DNA from: Russula earlei
Lineage: Eukaryota > Basidiomycota > Agaricomycetes > Russulales > Russulaceae
DNA: 64,000 bases
NCBI GenBank assembly: GCA_025769875.1
Contig: JAGFNK010000017.1
Coordinates: 186,001 to 250,000 of the forward strand
Direction of reading: 5' to 3'
The translations under genes were made by a program, and so were the position numbers. The first letter of the stretch is position 1. The number at the start of each line of letters is the position of its first letter. Below, one piece after another: positions 1 through 15,229 of this stretch. Below the pieces are notes generated by a model. It was not told the DNA's origin. It was given only the letters and a program-made list of their open reading frames with translations, and ran no database searches.

Positions 1-1929
1 ATTTCGCACCGTTAGGACCAACGATGAGGAGATGTTGCTAAGATCTCGCTCAGTTACCACGAATGAGATATCCTATTTAGAACACTTGCCCCTGGTTTGA
101 CAAAGAAACTTAAGTCCTTGACCAAGACGTCACCATTGGGTGTGACGATGGGAACATTTTGGAATCGAATCTCCTCGGACTGAACGACTTTTCCGCGACC
201 CTTGAGAATTTTGATGTTATCTTCTGAGTCCACGCTACTGACCAAAGCCTTCTCGAATTTGCCTCTTTTTATATCTTCGATTGTATCCAAGAGCATAGAC
301 ACCCTGGCGGTGTAACCTGCAAGCTCAGATAGATCCTTGTAGGAATACATGACTCGACCGAAGGCATCTATGGCCAGTCATCAGAGGGTAACCAGCAACA
401 TGAAGCAACAATACCTGAGGAGGACAAGAGGAGGCGACGATTCGTCACGAAACCTTGAAGTAAGCAGGTGGTGAGGCAAACCAGCAGGCAAGTGTTGTGG
501 ACGCTCATCCTCACTTTCTGTCCGACTCCCCAAATCGGTGCTATAGACCCCGGGAAGTTTGAAAAAGACAGGAATTGCACAGATGACAAGCTGTCCCCAA
601 TGTATGAGCAAACAAATGGCGTACAACGTGAACTGAACTTGCCCCAAAGCTACCCCACAACCATTTGACCACACCCTCCTCCACGCAATTGTGCCACCAT
701 CGACGGACAAGGACTCTGTTCTCATGCATAACGAGACCTGCATATTCGCGCTCGACCAGCATCTTCTCTGTCTCTTCACCTCTGTAAAACGCTATCTCTT
801 CCGCAAATTCAAGGAGTCTTGAATGCGTGTGGCGTAGAGCACCCAGAAGTTGAGCCGAGATTGAAGTATAAGCCCCGAATGGTGGTGTGAGCTTGCGCAC
901 TGCATGTTGCATATGAACTAAGCCATTTGGATAGAAACGGAATGAAAAACTCCTTACGCAGTGCAGCGGAAAAATGTACTACAACAGTAAGCAGGACCAA
1001 CCCTTCTGCACCTACATTTTGAGAAAGCTGGTAGTTGTATAGGATGACGTCAAGAACTGGCTTCGCCAAATTCGAATAAATAGCAGAAAGGCTATTTGAA
1101 AACTTTTGAATATCGTGAGTGATCATCTGGTCGGGATTCTTGACCCTATCATCAAGATTGGCTTGAGAGGTGTTAACGAAGAAGATGATGGACGCTGGGA
1201 TCAGTGATACCCACATATTTTGTAATATATTTTACCCTCTGGCCCTTCTTCTTGATGTCCCAGGTATTGCTTCAGCACCTCTTCCGTCAGACGTGTGCGA
1301 TATGCAATGGCCAGCTTGTTTTGAATATAGCTCAGCCAGCTGTTGGTCCAAGTTGCTGGTATGGCTACCAGTAGCCAACGAAGGATGTTGATAAGGAACT
1401 GAAGGGGCTGCGCACGCACCAGAGATGCAACTATCCTTCAAGAGCATCGCAATCAATGAAATTAACTGAACATCCACCGAGACGGAAGCTCACTTTCCGT
1501 CCAGCGCGGCAACGTAAAGCGATATCGCGGTCCGAAATACCAATAAGCTAGAGTGCGTGAGCAGAAGAAGCGCCTCCTTTGAGCGCAGACTTGGGATTAC
1601 AAGCCGAAGGATCCTAGAAAGGCTCCGATAGAATGCTGCGTCCACCTTGTACCAGAGAATCAAACAAGTGGAGCCGGTCTCAAGAGAGACGTGCGTACAG
1701 CAACTCTTTGGGGCTTTCCTGCTTCAGTAGGCGCGGACTGCTCGCGGGTCTTTCCTTTCGATGTGCGCGACGAGCGAGTTGACAACCCGCTGAAGGTTGT
1801 CACTAGCACATGAGTGATGAAGCCCGCGGTAAGGATACGTTGTATGATAGGTCTGTGGGTAGCATAAATCTTAGAAAAGTTGGCGATAGCAGGGTGAGTG
1901 CGTTGTCTCAGTGTTGAAAGTACCGTCAT
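1..1929 (-). CDS. Peroxisomal ABC half-transporter (ABCD/ALDP family), 3' end cut by window
   Basis: Half-size ABC transporter of the ABCD family, which moves long-chain acyl-CoA into peroxisomes for beta-oxidation. Translation starts at 1929 (MTVLSTLRQ), followed by a basic N-terminus and a first hydrophobic segment. The transmembrane domain is spread over several exons down to about 420. It carries the ABCD hallmark [13 protein letters not shown] (about 1090-1150) and an EAA-like motif [10 protein letters not shown] (about 770-800). The nucleotide-binding domain begins near 230. Its Walker [12 protein letters not shown], lies at the extreme left edge, so the rest of the ATPase (signature, Walker B) is outside the window. 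Exons are joined by short introns whose exact borders I did not all fix. It is divergent from the RINT1-like gene with 92 bp between start codons. Whether this is the Pxa1 or the Pxa2 partner cannot be decided here. Confidence 0.88.
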
Positions 1930-2021
1930 TGCCGCTCGGATAAGTCACGTCCGCCCTCTTAAACGACGAATCACATGTGATAATGGTGCCACGTGCTCAC
2001 CGGCCAGCTTGCACACATCCC
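1930..2021. promoter_or_regulatory. Divergent promoter between ABC transporter and RINT1-like gene
   Basis: Only 92 bp separate the two start codons, so both core promoters must lie here or extend into the neighbouring 5' coding sequence. The interval holds a CACGTG-containing E-box-like site (gccacgtgc, near 1989) and a second ACATGTGA stretch. Function is inferred from position only. Confidence 0.45.
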
Positions 2022-4947
2022 ATGAGCACCGTATCCGTATCAGACCAAATCAAACAGAATCTTGCTCAACCGGACCTCGATAGCATCACGAAGGAAGGCC
2101 ATAAATTACTTGAATGAGAATCATTCCTTCTCTCAACCAACCTCGTCGCTTGAAGACGCCGTGCAAAACATGCGCCGTGAAAGAGACAACCTACGGGTCT
2201 TAGTGCGTTGCAGCCCACATCTTCCGGCAACTTCTGAGCACATTCCGTAGTTCAGGTGGCCGCGTCAACTTCGAGCATACAAAAGTTGAGGTCTGACCAG
2301 TCCACATCGGCGTCTCTTCGTCTCCATTCAGCCCAGGAATTATCTCTCCTCGGACATTCGTTGATTGATGAACTCTCTTTACTATTTGGGCAACTTCTCT
2401 CGGACCATCCTCAATCAAATGAATCCCCAACACTTTTGGAAGATCTAGAAGCAATGCACAGGAGTCTGCGAGAACAGGAAAGCATCAGGGCTTATGTTCA
2501 GGTCGTTCAAAGAGCTTTACAGCTCAGGTGCGTGTCAACATTTCTCACTCCCAACTGGTTATCTCAGGCCTGCTTCCCAGTGAAGCTGCCAAGGCAGAAA
2601 TCACTCCCCACCGCGCAATCACCGTCTCCAAATATCGCTCATTACAGGCCTTCGTTTCTGCGGTGAAACATGGTTGTGCTCCTTCGAGTGACGTCTTGGG
2701 AGAGGTCGACAAACCTCTGCGGTTGGTGTCATTTTTGGAAGAAATACAAAAGCGAACTTGGTTGAACATGAAGGCTGTTCTCTCCAGGTACGGTACAGTA
2801 CTTTTCGGTGCTTATTTTTCTTCTCTACTGACTTTGATGCATAGTGCTTTGCTCGTTGCCTCAGAGAACCTGCATTGGCCTATGCCAGTTGATTATGCTT
2901 CCGCAAGCCCGGAACACAGAAAAGTATTTGAGAGTACCTTCCGTGTCCTGCTTGACTTCCAGGAAATGTAAGTATCACTCTCATTCCGTTGGCCTCCTCA
3001 CTTAATAAATCTCTCCAGTGGCGAAACATTGCATCCAGATGGAGACCAACTAGTCAACGAAGATGGTCTTTATTCTATTCAGGCTCTGGTACAGCCTTTG
3101 TCTCAACGATTCAAGTACCACTTCGAAGGCACGCGGCAAACCAATAGACCGGACAAGGTAGGGTTCATCAGATTTATTTGGTTCCTCCTTTCTCATACCT
3201 TTCAGCCCGAGTGGTACTTCGCCCACATCCTCGATGTTTCGCATCAACATCGATCATTTTTCGATACGGTCATCCAACATCTCCTCGCGTCCACCAAATT
3301 CAGCGATGTTAACGCTTGGGTACAATCCATTGAGACTATCGATTTTCATTGTTAACATTCACCCAGGGAGAATTCACCTGTAGCCTTCTACCAATACTTT
3401 CCCGTCATATCAGGAGAACCATTCCTTCGCTGTTGCCCAACACTCCGCTTCTCGCTCATACGATATATCAGGCGCTTGCTTTCGATGCATCGCTGCGTGA
3501 GGCCGGGTTTTCGTTATATGGTACCTTTTCAGGGCGTTTAACGGACGAGGCTGAGTGGAAAGGGATCAGCGACGTCGTTCTAGGACGCAAGGAATGGTTT
3601 GACCGATGGATCGAAGCCGAGAAAGCATGTGAGCTTTGGTGTCAAATGATACGCCGGTCGTCGTTATCTCACGCACGCAAATATCTAGTTGCAATGGGTC
3701 GGTACAATGAAATTCTTGGTGCCAAGGACGCCTGGACCATCACAGATGATGCCGCCGAGTCAGACGATTATGCAAACCCCGACAATGACATCCGACCCAC
3801 TGTGTCTGCACGGCAGCTGAAGGCGCTCGTGGAACAAGTGACAGACCGTTATTCACCCCTTCCAAACTTTACCCATCGCACTCGCTTCCTTATTGATGTC
3901 CAGCTTTTCTTGCTGGAGGGTTACTATAGTCGTATCTCTTCTTCGTTGGATGCGTTCGAGTCCCTATCGAGTTCCCTCGTTCGTGCCGTCCCCGGTGCAT
4001 TAGGAGCTACGTCAAGCAGTGACACCAGGGGTCGGCTAACAGCTGGGGTGGAAGGTATCATGCGACTGTGCAAGGCCCTGGTCAGCACTAGATATATATC
4101 AACTGCGATGGAAACCTGGGGAGAGGATCTGGTAAGCCACCAGTCTATGTAATCCCCTTTATTAACCCTATCATATAGTTCTTTTTGGAGCTTTGGACCG
4201 AAATCAATCACAAGGCTTCTCTCAGAGCTCGGGCAGACACCCACCCGTCCCTCCCTAGTCTTAACAACCCATCCTCAGACGCAGCGGAAGGGACCATTTT
4301 TGAGGAGCTTGTACGACAATACGAAAAGTTGGTGACAAGGACAGAAGACATGATTGTCCAGCAGGTCTGTACCGAAGTAGAAGCTGCCTGGAAGACTCGT
4401 TTTGCGAGGTGCTCATCATTGGCTTCTCTCCGAGAAAATGACCTTACTTTGTATTTGCAGTCAGGGAACTCACTCGGACATGATCATTTCCCCTACTCTC
4501 CTTCCAGCTGTCTCTCTGCTGTCATCGCACCTCACCGCGTTGCGTCGCACGCTCCCACGTGCCAACATAAACGCGATATACAGGCGCATCGGATCGTATT
4601 TGAGCGATCACATCCTACAGGGCTCCATTCTTTACCGTCGCCCGCGAGAGGTCACTGATGTCGAACGCAAGGCTCTACAGCGCGAATGTGAATTGTGGGT
4701 CGAGACTTGCCGATTCGCCCTTCCCGGTGCAGGCGAGCGTGTTGAGGTGCCTTGGCGGCGACTCGTCCAGGCTGGTCGCATCCTCGGTGCAGACGACGAG
4801 GTCTGGACACAGATCCTTGCGCGCTCATTTGACGACGTCGGTCTGGAAGAATGGGAGACCAGAGCCGTGGAGTTGATAGGCGGGGCGGAACTCAGTCGCG
4901 ACGAAGTTCGTGTTATCGCAAGAACGAGAAATGACTGTGCACTTTGA
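2022..4947 (+). CDS. RINT1/Tip20-like vesicle-tethering protein (Dsl1/NRZ complex)
   Basis: Homologue of RINT1/Tip20, the Dsl1 (NRZ) complex subunit that tethers Golgi-derived COPI vesicles at the ER. The predicted chain has an N-terminal coiled coil (SLEDAVQNMRRERDNLRVL), then the helical RINT1/TIP1 body. Family signatures are LEDLEAMHRSLREQESIRAYV, the block ending TNRPDKPEWYFAHILD around 3150-3230, and LYGTFSGRL near 3520. Nine or so exons are joined by 45-60 nt introns, for example 2212-2255, about 2528-2570, about 2789-2848, 2971-3018, about 3159-3206, about 3319-3366, 4132-4178 and about 4408-4460. The stop is at 4945-4947. Oddity: from the ATG at 2022 the frame meets TGA at 2115 (GHKLLE-stop), while the next frame continues the coiled coil directly. 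A one-base shift, an assembly error or an unrecognised N-terminal splice is needed. Confidence 0.82.
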
Positions 4948-5289
4948 CACTGCGAGAGGACACCTGCACTGGCATCGGTGCCAGTGGGTCACCGCCGCGT
5001 TGTTGGAAGCCGTTCATGACGCTTTCGTAAAACGTAAAACAGACTCTCGATCCCCGGCTCCTGACGGGGTCTCCCATGGCGACAGAACCACGTAGATAGT
5101 TACGTATGGTCAGGGGATGTATCGCTTTATCACCCGCATTTCAAGCGACAACCATAGATACAGTACCTTATCACACACATAGGGAGAGTTTCCAGGTCCA
5201 CGGAGCACAGTCCCAGTGGGATCTTCGGCCGGAATGACCGCGAGGAGATATCGTAAAGGCACAGTGATATCGGCGGAGAAAGAACTATA
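4948..5289. other. Convergent intergenic region
   Basis: 342 bp between the stop codons of the RINT1-like gene and MCM3. No coherent reading frame, RNA gene or repeat seen; presumably it holds the two 3' untranslated regions and poly(A) sites. Confidence 0.6.
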
Positions 5290-8205
<2,916 letters not shown>

Positions 8206-8300
8206 GATCGTGTGGGTTAACGACGCGTGCGACGCGGAGCACTAATGGCGAGGTACGTGACATGGATTGATGTGACAAGTGTGACCAGACGCGTCATAAT
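8206..8300. promoter_or_regulatory. MCM3 upstream region with two MCB-type ACGCGT elements
   Basis: ACGCGT occurs at 8223-8228 and 8289-8294, that is 18 and 84 bp upstream of the MCM3 start codon. ACGCGT is the MluI cell-cycle box bound by MBF-type factors in yeasts, and MCM genes are classic targets. About 16 copies per 64 kb are expected by chance, but two in 95 bp next to a replication gene is suggestive. Function is inferred. Confidence 0.5.
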
Positions 8301-10234
8301 AAAATTTATCGCTCGTTTATCGCTGTCAAATCAGAGTGCAGGCGCCATGTGGTCTCCTCTTCCTTCCATTCATTAGATTATACATCAGCCTACAAATAAC
8401 TTCTCAAAGAGAGTTCAGGTTCAGAAACCATATGATGCGGTACATTATTGCCAAAGGAATGAAAATACCCCCAAAAACGAGTGTGGATGTAAGAATCGAC
8501 TCGGAGCGAACGCCGGGTACATAAATAAGGCCTCGGAGAAGCGAATGCCACGAGCCCTGCGGTTCAATATAAAGTCCATTGGTTTCACGATGTCACCAGG
8601 AGATAATATATCGGAGCCCATGGAGTTGATATTGGTCGGTAAGGGAACTAGGGGACAACTGGGACAATGTCAGATAACCAGGACGGGCCCGACCCACGGC
8701 ATGCGCACCGGTTCGTTGACCCTCCGTGTTTCGGTTTTGAAACAGGAGCAAACAGGAGCGCTTGAGCGCACATCAAAGAGGCTGGCTATCGGAACCCGTT
8801 CCGCGCTTCCAATCTGGTGGGTAATTGCCACCACCACCTCCACCACGCTGAAGAGGACACGTTGAATTCACGCATACCAGCCCTATCGAGGCGAACCGGA
8901 TACTCACCAGATCCAGACTACTTGCTGGATCAGCCACCTGCGAGACCCATCGTGTTTAGCGAACGCACGCTGCGTAGGAGAGTGAGAAAACCGCACTGGC
9001 GCAGCCGAAACGAGGTTTCCAAGTAAGAAAAGGAAGAAAAGGGTATGCGACAGGATATGCATCGTTTTTTGGTGGGTTGTTCGGGTGGCTTGGGTTGGTG
9101 ACTTGACCGGGTATAAGCCAATGCTTATATACCTGATCGGTGCTTGTTCGGAGTTTACATTCCCTTCCTTAGACTGTCGTGGGTGGGCTGTTCAGGCACC
9201 CGGACTCCCTGTCCATGGACAGCATTTTTTTTTTTAAATCTTTGGATGGAGATGTTTTTTTCGCAACGCCTCCCACCCGTGGTCATCGAGAATCGAGAGA
9301 GGGTCGGACCTCTGGCATTAGAATATTTTTTGCATGATGCCTGTCATTAATTTGGTGTTCCCTGCTTCCCCTGTCCCTGCCCGGCTATGATCGGGAGTGA
9401 GGCCTGTGAGGGTACGACCGTTTGGGACATCACCAGCCCAGCCCATCTACGGAGCTGTCACCTCATATCTGCATCATGCTCATATCGCATATCGCTCCAT
9501 CGAGGCACAACCCTGTGACCTGACCCGCCCTTACGACCGGCCACAGTTTTGGTTGGTGTTATCCGCCGGCAAGTGGGATTGGGCGGTGCTCCGCCGCACC
9601 ATGGTCTCGGCGCAATATTAAACAGGAGAAGGGGGACGACAGAACGGTCGATAGACGGTACTGGTGAAATCGCCTCTCCCGATTTGTGCAATAGCTGCCG
9701 AGCCACCTCGCTGCGCGGCGGAGTGATGTGGAGCAACCCTTCTATTTTTGTGATCATCCTCAATCGGCCAATCTGCCTGGAGCCCACTCCTTTGTTTCAG
9801 CTTGCTGGACCTGTGCCCCTGCCATTCCGTCCCTGCCCCGTGGTAGCCGAGGGCGGCCAGTTACGAGTATAAGGTGGAAATGGCAGTGCATCACGTCAGC
9901 TGATGAGTGAATCAAGATAGAGTTGAGGTCAGGTCAGGTCATCTGCCCCTGCTCCATTAATCACCTACACATGTCGCAGCCCGTCGCACGGCGCCACGCG
10001 TCAGGGACAATCACGATGACACCCGAAAGTATCAAGGACGGACTAGGATTGACCTAGAAGTTCTGTCCATGGCTCCAGTCGTCTTACTTACAAATAGCTG
10101 CTGCAATTGGATTCAATCAGATACTGTATATCGTGTTGTCCACCCGTAGTGGAGCTGCAGCCCGTTGACGGAAAAGGTAGCATGACCGCGATTACATGGG
10201 ACACCACAAGAACCGAGTGTAAGACACCGATATG
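8301..10234. other. Gene-poor stretch, about 1.9 kb
   Basis: No convincing gene on either strand. The best open frame (about 8767-9026, +; ends ERTLRRRVRKPHW..NEVSK) has no ATG start and no recognised family. Visible small features are a short tandem AAACAGGAGC-type repeat near 8740-8760, a (GGTCA)n stretch near 9925-9940, a poly-T run at about 9227-9235 and ACGCGT at 9996-10001. It may hold long untranslated regions, a noncoding RNA or a decayed element. Confidence 0.5.
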
Positions 10235-12290
10235 TTAGTCCTGCCATTCGATCAGCCAAAAGGTCTCATGTGTGGCGGTGGCGCATATTGGACCTACCCA
10301 AAGCTTGATAAGCCCATCCCAGGACGCGGTTACAACTTTCGACTGATGACGCCCAGTCAGTGACTGAATGGGGCCGGAGAAGAGTGATCGACACACCGTC
10401 TCGTGCGGCAGCCATTCATGTGCAATGACCACTTTCGAATGGGCACGTAGTCGAGACTTTATGCGCCCGGACCTCCAATCCCAGAATACAACGTTGCCTT
10501 CCCCATCCCCACTGCTTATCCATTTACCATCTGGGGAAAAGCCCACTTGGCAGGCGTATCCGGCAACGGAATGGCCAGCGAATCGTTTCTTGCGATTTTG
10601 CCGGAAGTTGTCTGTGCTATAAACGAGGACTTGATTGTCTAATGACTGAGCAGCGAAGTATTTCCCTGCACCGCATCAGAACCCCCAAAGAAATTGATCA
10701 AGCACTAACTTACTGGACGGATGAAGAGTGACCGCCGGCATCGAGTGCATATGCGGCTCAGCGATGTACTTGATAACAACAGGAATGTCAAAGTCCCACG
10801 CCCGAATGGTCTTGTCGTCAGACGTCGTCACAAATCTTCGATTTTCATCAACAAATGTAATGGTGTTCACTGGTCCCAAATGTTGATCGTATTCTTGCGT
10901 GATCTCGCCGCTGTTGATGTCGTACTATTGAGATGTCAACCGACGTCCCGAAAAAAGAGTAACTATCACACCTGTATAATTTTTTTATCTGACATGCCCG
11001 CGAGGAATATGTTCTGTTTATCTTCATCGGGATGGAACCGCACGACGTATGGAATCTTGCCATTATTGAACCGCTGTATGCACTGTCCTGTCTCTGTGTC
11101 CCATAATTTCATATAGCGATCGTAACCGCATGATAAAAACCGTCGTCCATCATTGGAGAAAGTCACGTCTTTCACTGCCTTCCCGTGACCATGGAAAGTA
11201 CGTAGACAATTGCCATGTGTGTACACGTCCCAAAGCTAACCGGGACAGCATCAGAGAAAATTAATGATCAAGAACGTCCAAAGAATACCTTCATCTTTGT
11301 GTCCATTGATCCGCTCAACAAAAGGTGGCCCGTTTCCGGAAATAGGCGTATCACAGACACACCGTTAGTATGTCCCGTCCAGGTATGTATGCAAACCTTC
11401 GGAATAAATGACTCTTGTGACCCCGGTTCTGACTGGAGGTGGGGAGCTTCCCCAAGTGGCGGCGAGATGTAGGTCCGGCCCTGGTAGTCGGTCATCGATT
11501 GACCATGGAAAACGGAACTCTCTTGGCCTGGAGCACCACGCTTGGGCTTTGCCTTTTTGACTATGAGGTCCTCCGCCTCGGATTCGGATGACTCCTCATC
11601 AACTGGAGGCCCTTCGCCATCGGGCACAACACTCGTGGGTTCTTCGCCCGCCCAAGATGCCCAGGGACCAACGTAGGCATCGTCACCATCAGCGACTTCG
11701 AGATCGCCTTTTGGCTTTCGCTTGCGTTTTAACTCCTTACGCTTTGCGTGTGTGATGCGGACAGAGTCCAGCATAGCGTAATTATTTGCTTCGGCAGCCT
11801 CTACCGAACCAAGTATAGCGGGGGCACTGGGATCCACGGAAGGATTTTGAGAATAGCCGAAAATGGAATGGGTGAGATGTTGGGTACGAAATGCATGCTC
11901 TGTCATGGCCTGCTCTTCGACGTGGCCAGCAAGGGCGTTCTGGTTCATAAAACGATTCCGGTCACGGAACGGGTTCTCTGGACCGTGGACAGGGAGAGTC
12001 ATGTCGCTGTATGGAATATTTACGTTCATTTGCGTGTCAGTGGGGCGCGTTATGAGAGAGGTTTGATTGAGTGGGTCCTTTTCAATTACATCGCGTTAAC
12101 AAGGAGAAGGTTGTGCGTGAACGAGACTGACCTCTGCAAGCACGTCTGGGGCAGCGTGGGGAGCGGTGCTCGCGGGAGTGTCCTGGAATCTAGGTCTTTT
12201 AGATGAAGACACGGCGGCCAAGTTGAAAGCATCTTGCTGAGTGGTTGCGTCTCCACCTTCCTCTGAAGAGTAGCCGTGAACCAGAGACAT
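10235..12290 (-). CDS. PRP17: Pre-mRNA splicing factor PRP17/CDC40 (WD40)
   Basis: Second-step splicing factor (CDC40 in humans) that binds the catalytic spliceosome. The start codon is at 12288-12290. Exon 1 ends at LAE; exon 2 begins DPLNQTSL after a roughly 50 nt intron. The conserved N-terminal block has [12 protein letters not shown]. An acidic, lysine-rich linker ([13 protein letters not shown] and [13 protein letters not shown]) precedes a C-terminal seven-bladed WD40 propeller starting [19 protein letters not shown]. Blades include [27 protein letters not shown] and [18 protein letters not shown]. The last blade, SWDGLIKLW, splices to a final two-codon exon GAC TAA at 10235-10240, giving the canonical ...KLWD end. 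Divergent from the Myb gene. Confidence 0.95.
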
Positions 12291-12457
12291 TCTATGGTAG
12301 TCGAAAGGGATGAGAGTTGATTACATAATCTAACACTCCACCGACATCATCGAATTCCGAATTTGCAAGTCTTTCTTTGCAGAGTTCGAGTCAGGCACAG
12401 CTCGAGTCGCCTCTCTGGCACTCGCATCCGTCCCTCTTTTGCTGTTGCTCGGGTCGA

Positions 12458-14493
12458 ATGGCTGAAAGGATCACAGGTCGTCCATGGTCTGCTTACGAAG
12501 ATCTTCTACTCTCCAAGGCAGTTGCAGAGTTCGACGGTGAGGCTGATTGGAAGACTATCGCGCAGCGTGTTCCCGGTCGCACGAACAAAGCATGCCGAAA
12601 GGTGCGTTTTCGCCATCATCACCGATCTTCTCCTTCCGTACATCCTTTCAAACATTTGTTCTAGCGATGGCTTCACTCTCTGTCCCCATCGATCAAGAAA
12701 TCGGCGTGGACTAAGGAAGAGGATGAGAGGTTAATGTCCCTCTACAAGGTCTACGGTACCAAGTGGTCTGTCATAGCCAGGCAAATACCTGGAAGGACAG
12801 ATGACGCGTGCTCAAAGCGATATCGCGAGGCTCTTGATCCTGCCCTCAAGAAGGACGAGTGGACCGACGCCGAAGACGCCAAGCTGCTCCAGCTCTACTC
12901 ACAGTTAGGTGGAAAGTGGGTGCAGGTGGGCCAACAGCTTCAGCGCAGCAGTTTAGGCTGTCGAAACAGGTCTGCATGACCCCCTTCCCGTGTATCTTTT
13001 CACCCTTGACGGGATCGCTAGATGGCGACTACTTGAGAGGAAGCGTTCTCCCGCCACCAGGGAGGTAACTCTCACAGATTCACCTTTATCCCGGCTCCAT
13101 CAAGCCTCAGTCCGTTCTGAATCGCTTCCGGCTACAGATCTTTCTTCTTCATGGCCCATCTTTGATCCTTCTCATTATTGGCCTCCTCAAGCCCCTCTGG
13201 CTTTCTTACCGCAGCAATTGCAGGTCCAGCAGTCATCTGACTCGGCTCGCACAGCGATTCCCATACCACCTTCTGAGGGGGCCGACTATCGTACCAATCC
13301 ATCTATGATCTCTTCTTATCGATATCCTACTTCATTCGTCCCCGTCTTCGCAACACTCGATCAAGCTCAACATGGACTATCCTATGACGAAACGTCCGAA
13401 ATGCCTATGCAAACCGATATGCTAGAACTTCAGACGAACATACTTCTGACCCTGATACGCGATCTGATTCTAGCTCCGCGTCTGCTGCGCAATGTGATGT
13501 CGAGATGGACCCTGCATTGATCGATCAACTCGATGTTGGTTCCCACGAAGAAGCACATAACACCAATGAATGCTCTCTCGAAGATCCTGAAGGAACCGTG
13601 TCAGACTATGATAACCAACTACAGTCGCCAACCCTCGGAGACTTTGCTCCCGGAGTCCGCTTCAAGCTCTCCCGATACTCCTTCCCCGGTGGAGATTCTA
13701 TCGCGGCACACTCGACCAGCAGAAGCCAGTGCAGCGGATCGCAGGCTCCCTAGACTTTCTTCGACACTAGCTACGAGCTCTGAGTGGGCAATATTTTGTC
13801 AAGCCTGTGTTCACACTGATTCTTCTGTTCCTAGTCTGTCGATTCGAGGATATGCTTGTGGCCATCAGCGCTGTTTAGTCAACGATTCGACTGGGGTCCA
13901 GTTTCTTACGTCGAAAGAGCTATCAGACCACATTCGAACTGACCACGCTTCGGATGAATTCCCTGATCACAAGCCATATCGGTGTGGGTTACCAGGTTGC
14001 AACAAGAGCTGGAAGGTCAATCGTTTGCGTCATCCTTTCGCTTGAAATGTTCTCACATCAGGTTAGAGTGTCAATGGTCTACAGTACCATCTACAAGTGT
14101 GAGCCCGATGGACTCGCTGCATGACTGCTGACCCTTATGATACCTTCATCGATGATAGTTCGAAGGCGCATTTCTTGCAAGCCATCACTTCATTCACATC
14201 GACGGTTCCTGCTACTTCTCGATCTCCTGTATTGGAGACATCCAGGAAGCAGAAAAGGCCAGCGAGAACCCATCCTTGTCCTCATGCGAACTGCCCGCAA
14301 GTATACAAGCAACTCAGCGGTCTGAGATATCATCTCTCTCACGTGAGTCGTCAGTACTGAGAAGCACAGTGTTTGAACATCCGTCTATATCTAGGGCCAT
14401 TCTCATAAATCTCCCGCACAACTTGATAGCGTTCCCCCCACTCTTGCGCGTAAGGTAACAGAGAAACTTCAGCGACAAGGCGCAAATGTCTAA
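12458..14493 (+). CDS. Three-repeat Myb transcription factor with C-terminal C2H2 zinc fingers
   Basis: Predicted DNA-binding regulator, start 12458 (MAERITGRPWS). Three tandem Myb/SANT repeats span exons 1-3: RPWSAYEDLLLSKAV, SAWTKEEDERLMSLY with IPGRTDDACSKRY, and DEWTDAEDAKLLQLY ending CRNRWRLLERKR. Introns at about 12601-12664 and 12968-13020 restore the repeats exactly. A Ser/Pro-rich acidic middle follows (13060-13800). The C-terminus has zinc-finger units: a degenerate one (YACGHQRC..HIRTDH), a C2H2 finger split by introns (YRCGLPGCNKSWK, then SVNGLQYHLQVSKAH) and a last one (HPCPHANCPQVYK..YHLSH, then GHSH). The stop is at 14491-14493. Two reading-frame changes in the middle region (about 13390-13440 and 13600-13760) have no clear introns and may be indels. 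Myb and C2H2 on one chain is uncommon; target genes are unknown. Confidence 0.75.
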
Positions 14494-15229
14494 AGGTCAC
14501 GTTATACCATAGAATCCCCCTTAATCCCTTATGTTAAAGTAAGGAAATGCTGTAATTGTGACCTCTCGGTTTTCTCTACACACCATAGTAATTTATATGC
14601 TTTCTTGATTGTTCAAAGCGCGCTGTCCTCTTTGAACATTCTCTGCCGACACCGTCTGTGCACATTCCAACATGGGGTTAGTGTCGAGTGGTGGAGAGAT
14701 ATTGACCGAGGCGTAACTACTGTGTAGACTGCACCCCATCATTGCTGTGTTGCGACGCCGGCGCTACGTGTGTGGTCGATTCACACCTCCACTGTGATTG
14801 ACGAAGGCCCGATCTATTACGATTGAAGACAAGTACCCGATCGCTCTCCCTCTAATACGCAAGAACAGATGGACTCGGGATTTATCTGAGAGACTGTAGG
14901 ACATAAAAACCTGCAGGGCAGTTTGAGAACGGCTGTCACGTAGCTCAAGAGAAAGTTTGAACCTCATTGCCACCAAGTCCAAACGAACTTTGTTCCACAA
15001 ACCTACAAATCATGTAAGTGGGGTGATACAGTAGCATTCTTTCCTGACATCTTCGACGTTAAGTCATTGCAACAGAGTAACTACGTCTAAGTACATATAG
15101 CCTATTACACATGGTCAAAGGTGACGTGCCCCATCAGCATTCCCGGTCATCGCTGACCAGCTCCGAACTGGCTGGCTCTAGAAATGTCATGTCATAAAAT
15201 CAAATGAGCTTGTCGCCAATCGGGAGAAC
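14494..15229. other. Convergent intergenic region, about 740 bp
   Basis: Lies between the 3' ends of the Myb gene and SGT2. No coherent coding frame: a 78-codon minus frame at 14764-15000 has no recognisable features. No RNA gene or repeat seen. Confidence 0.5.

Noticed and set aside
12377..12400. GTTCGAGTC resembling a tRNA T-loop upstream of the Myb gene
   Set aside because: The adjacent five bases on each side are not complementary and no cloverleaf can be drawn.
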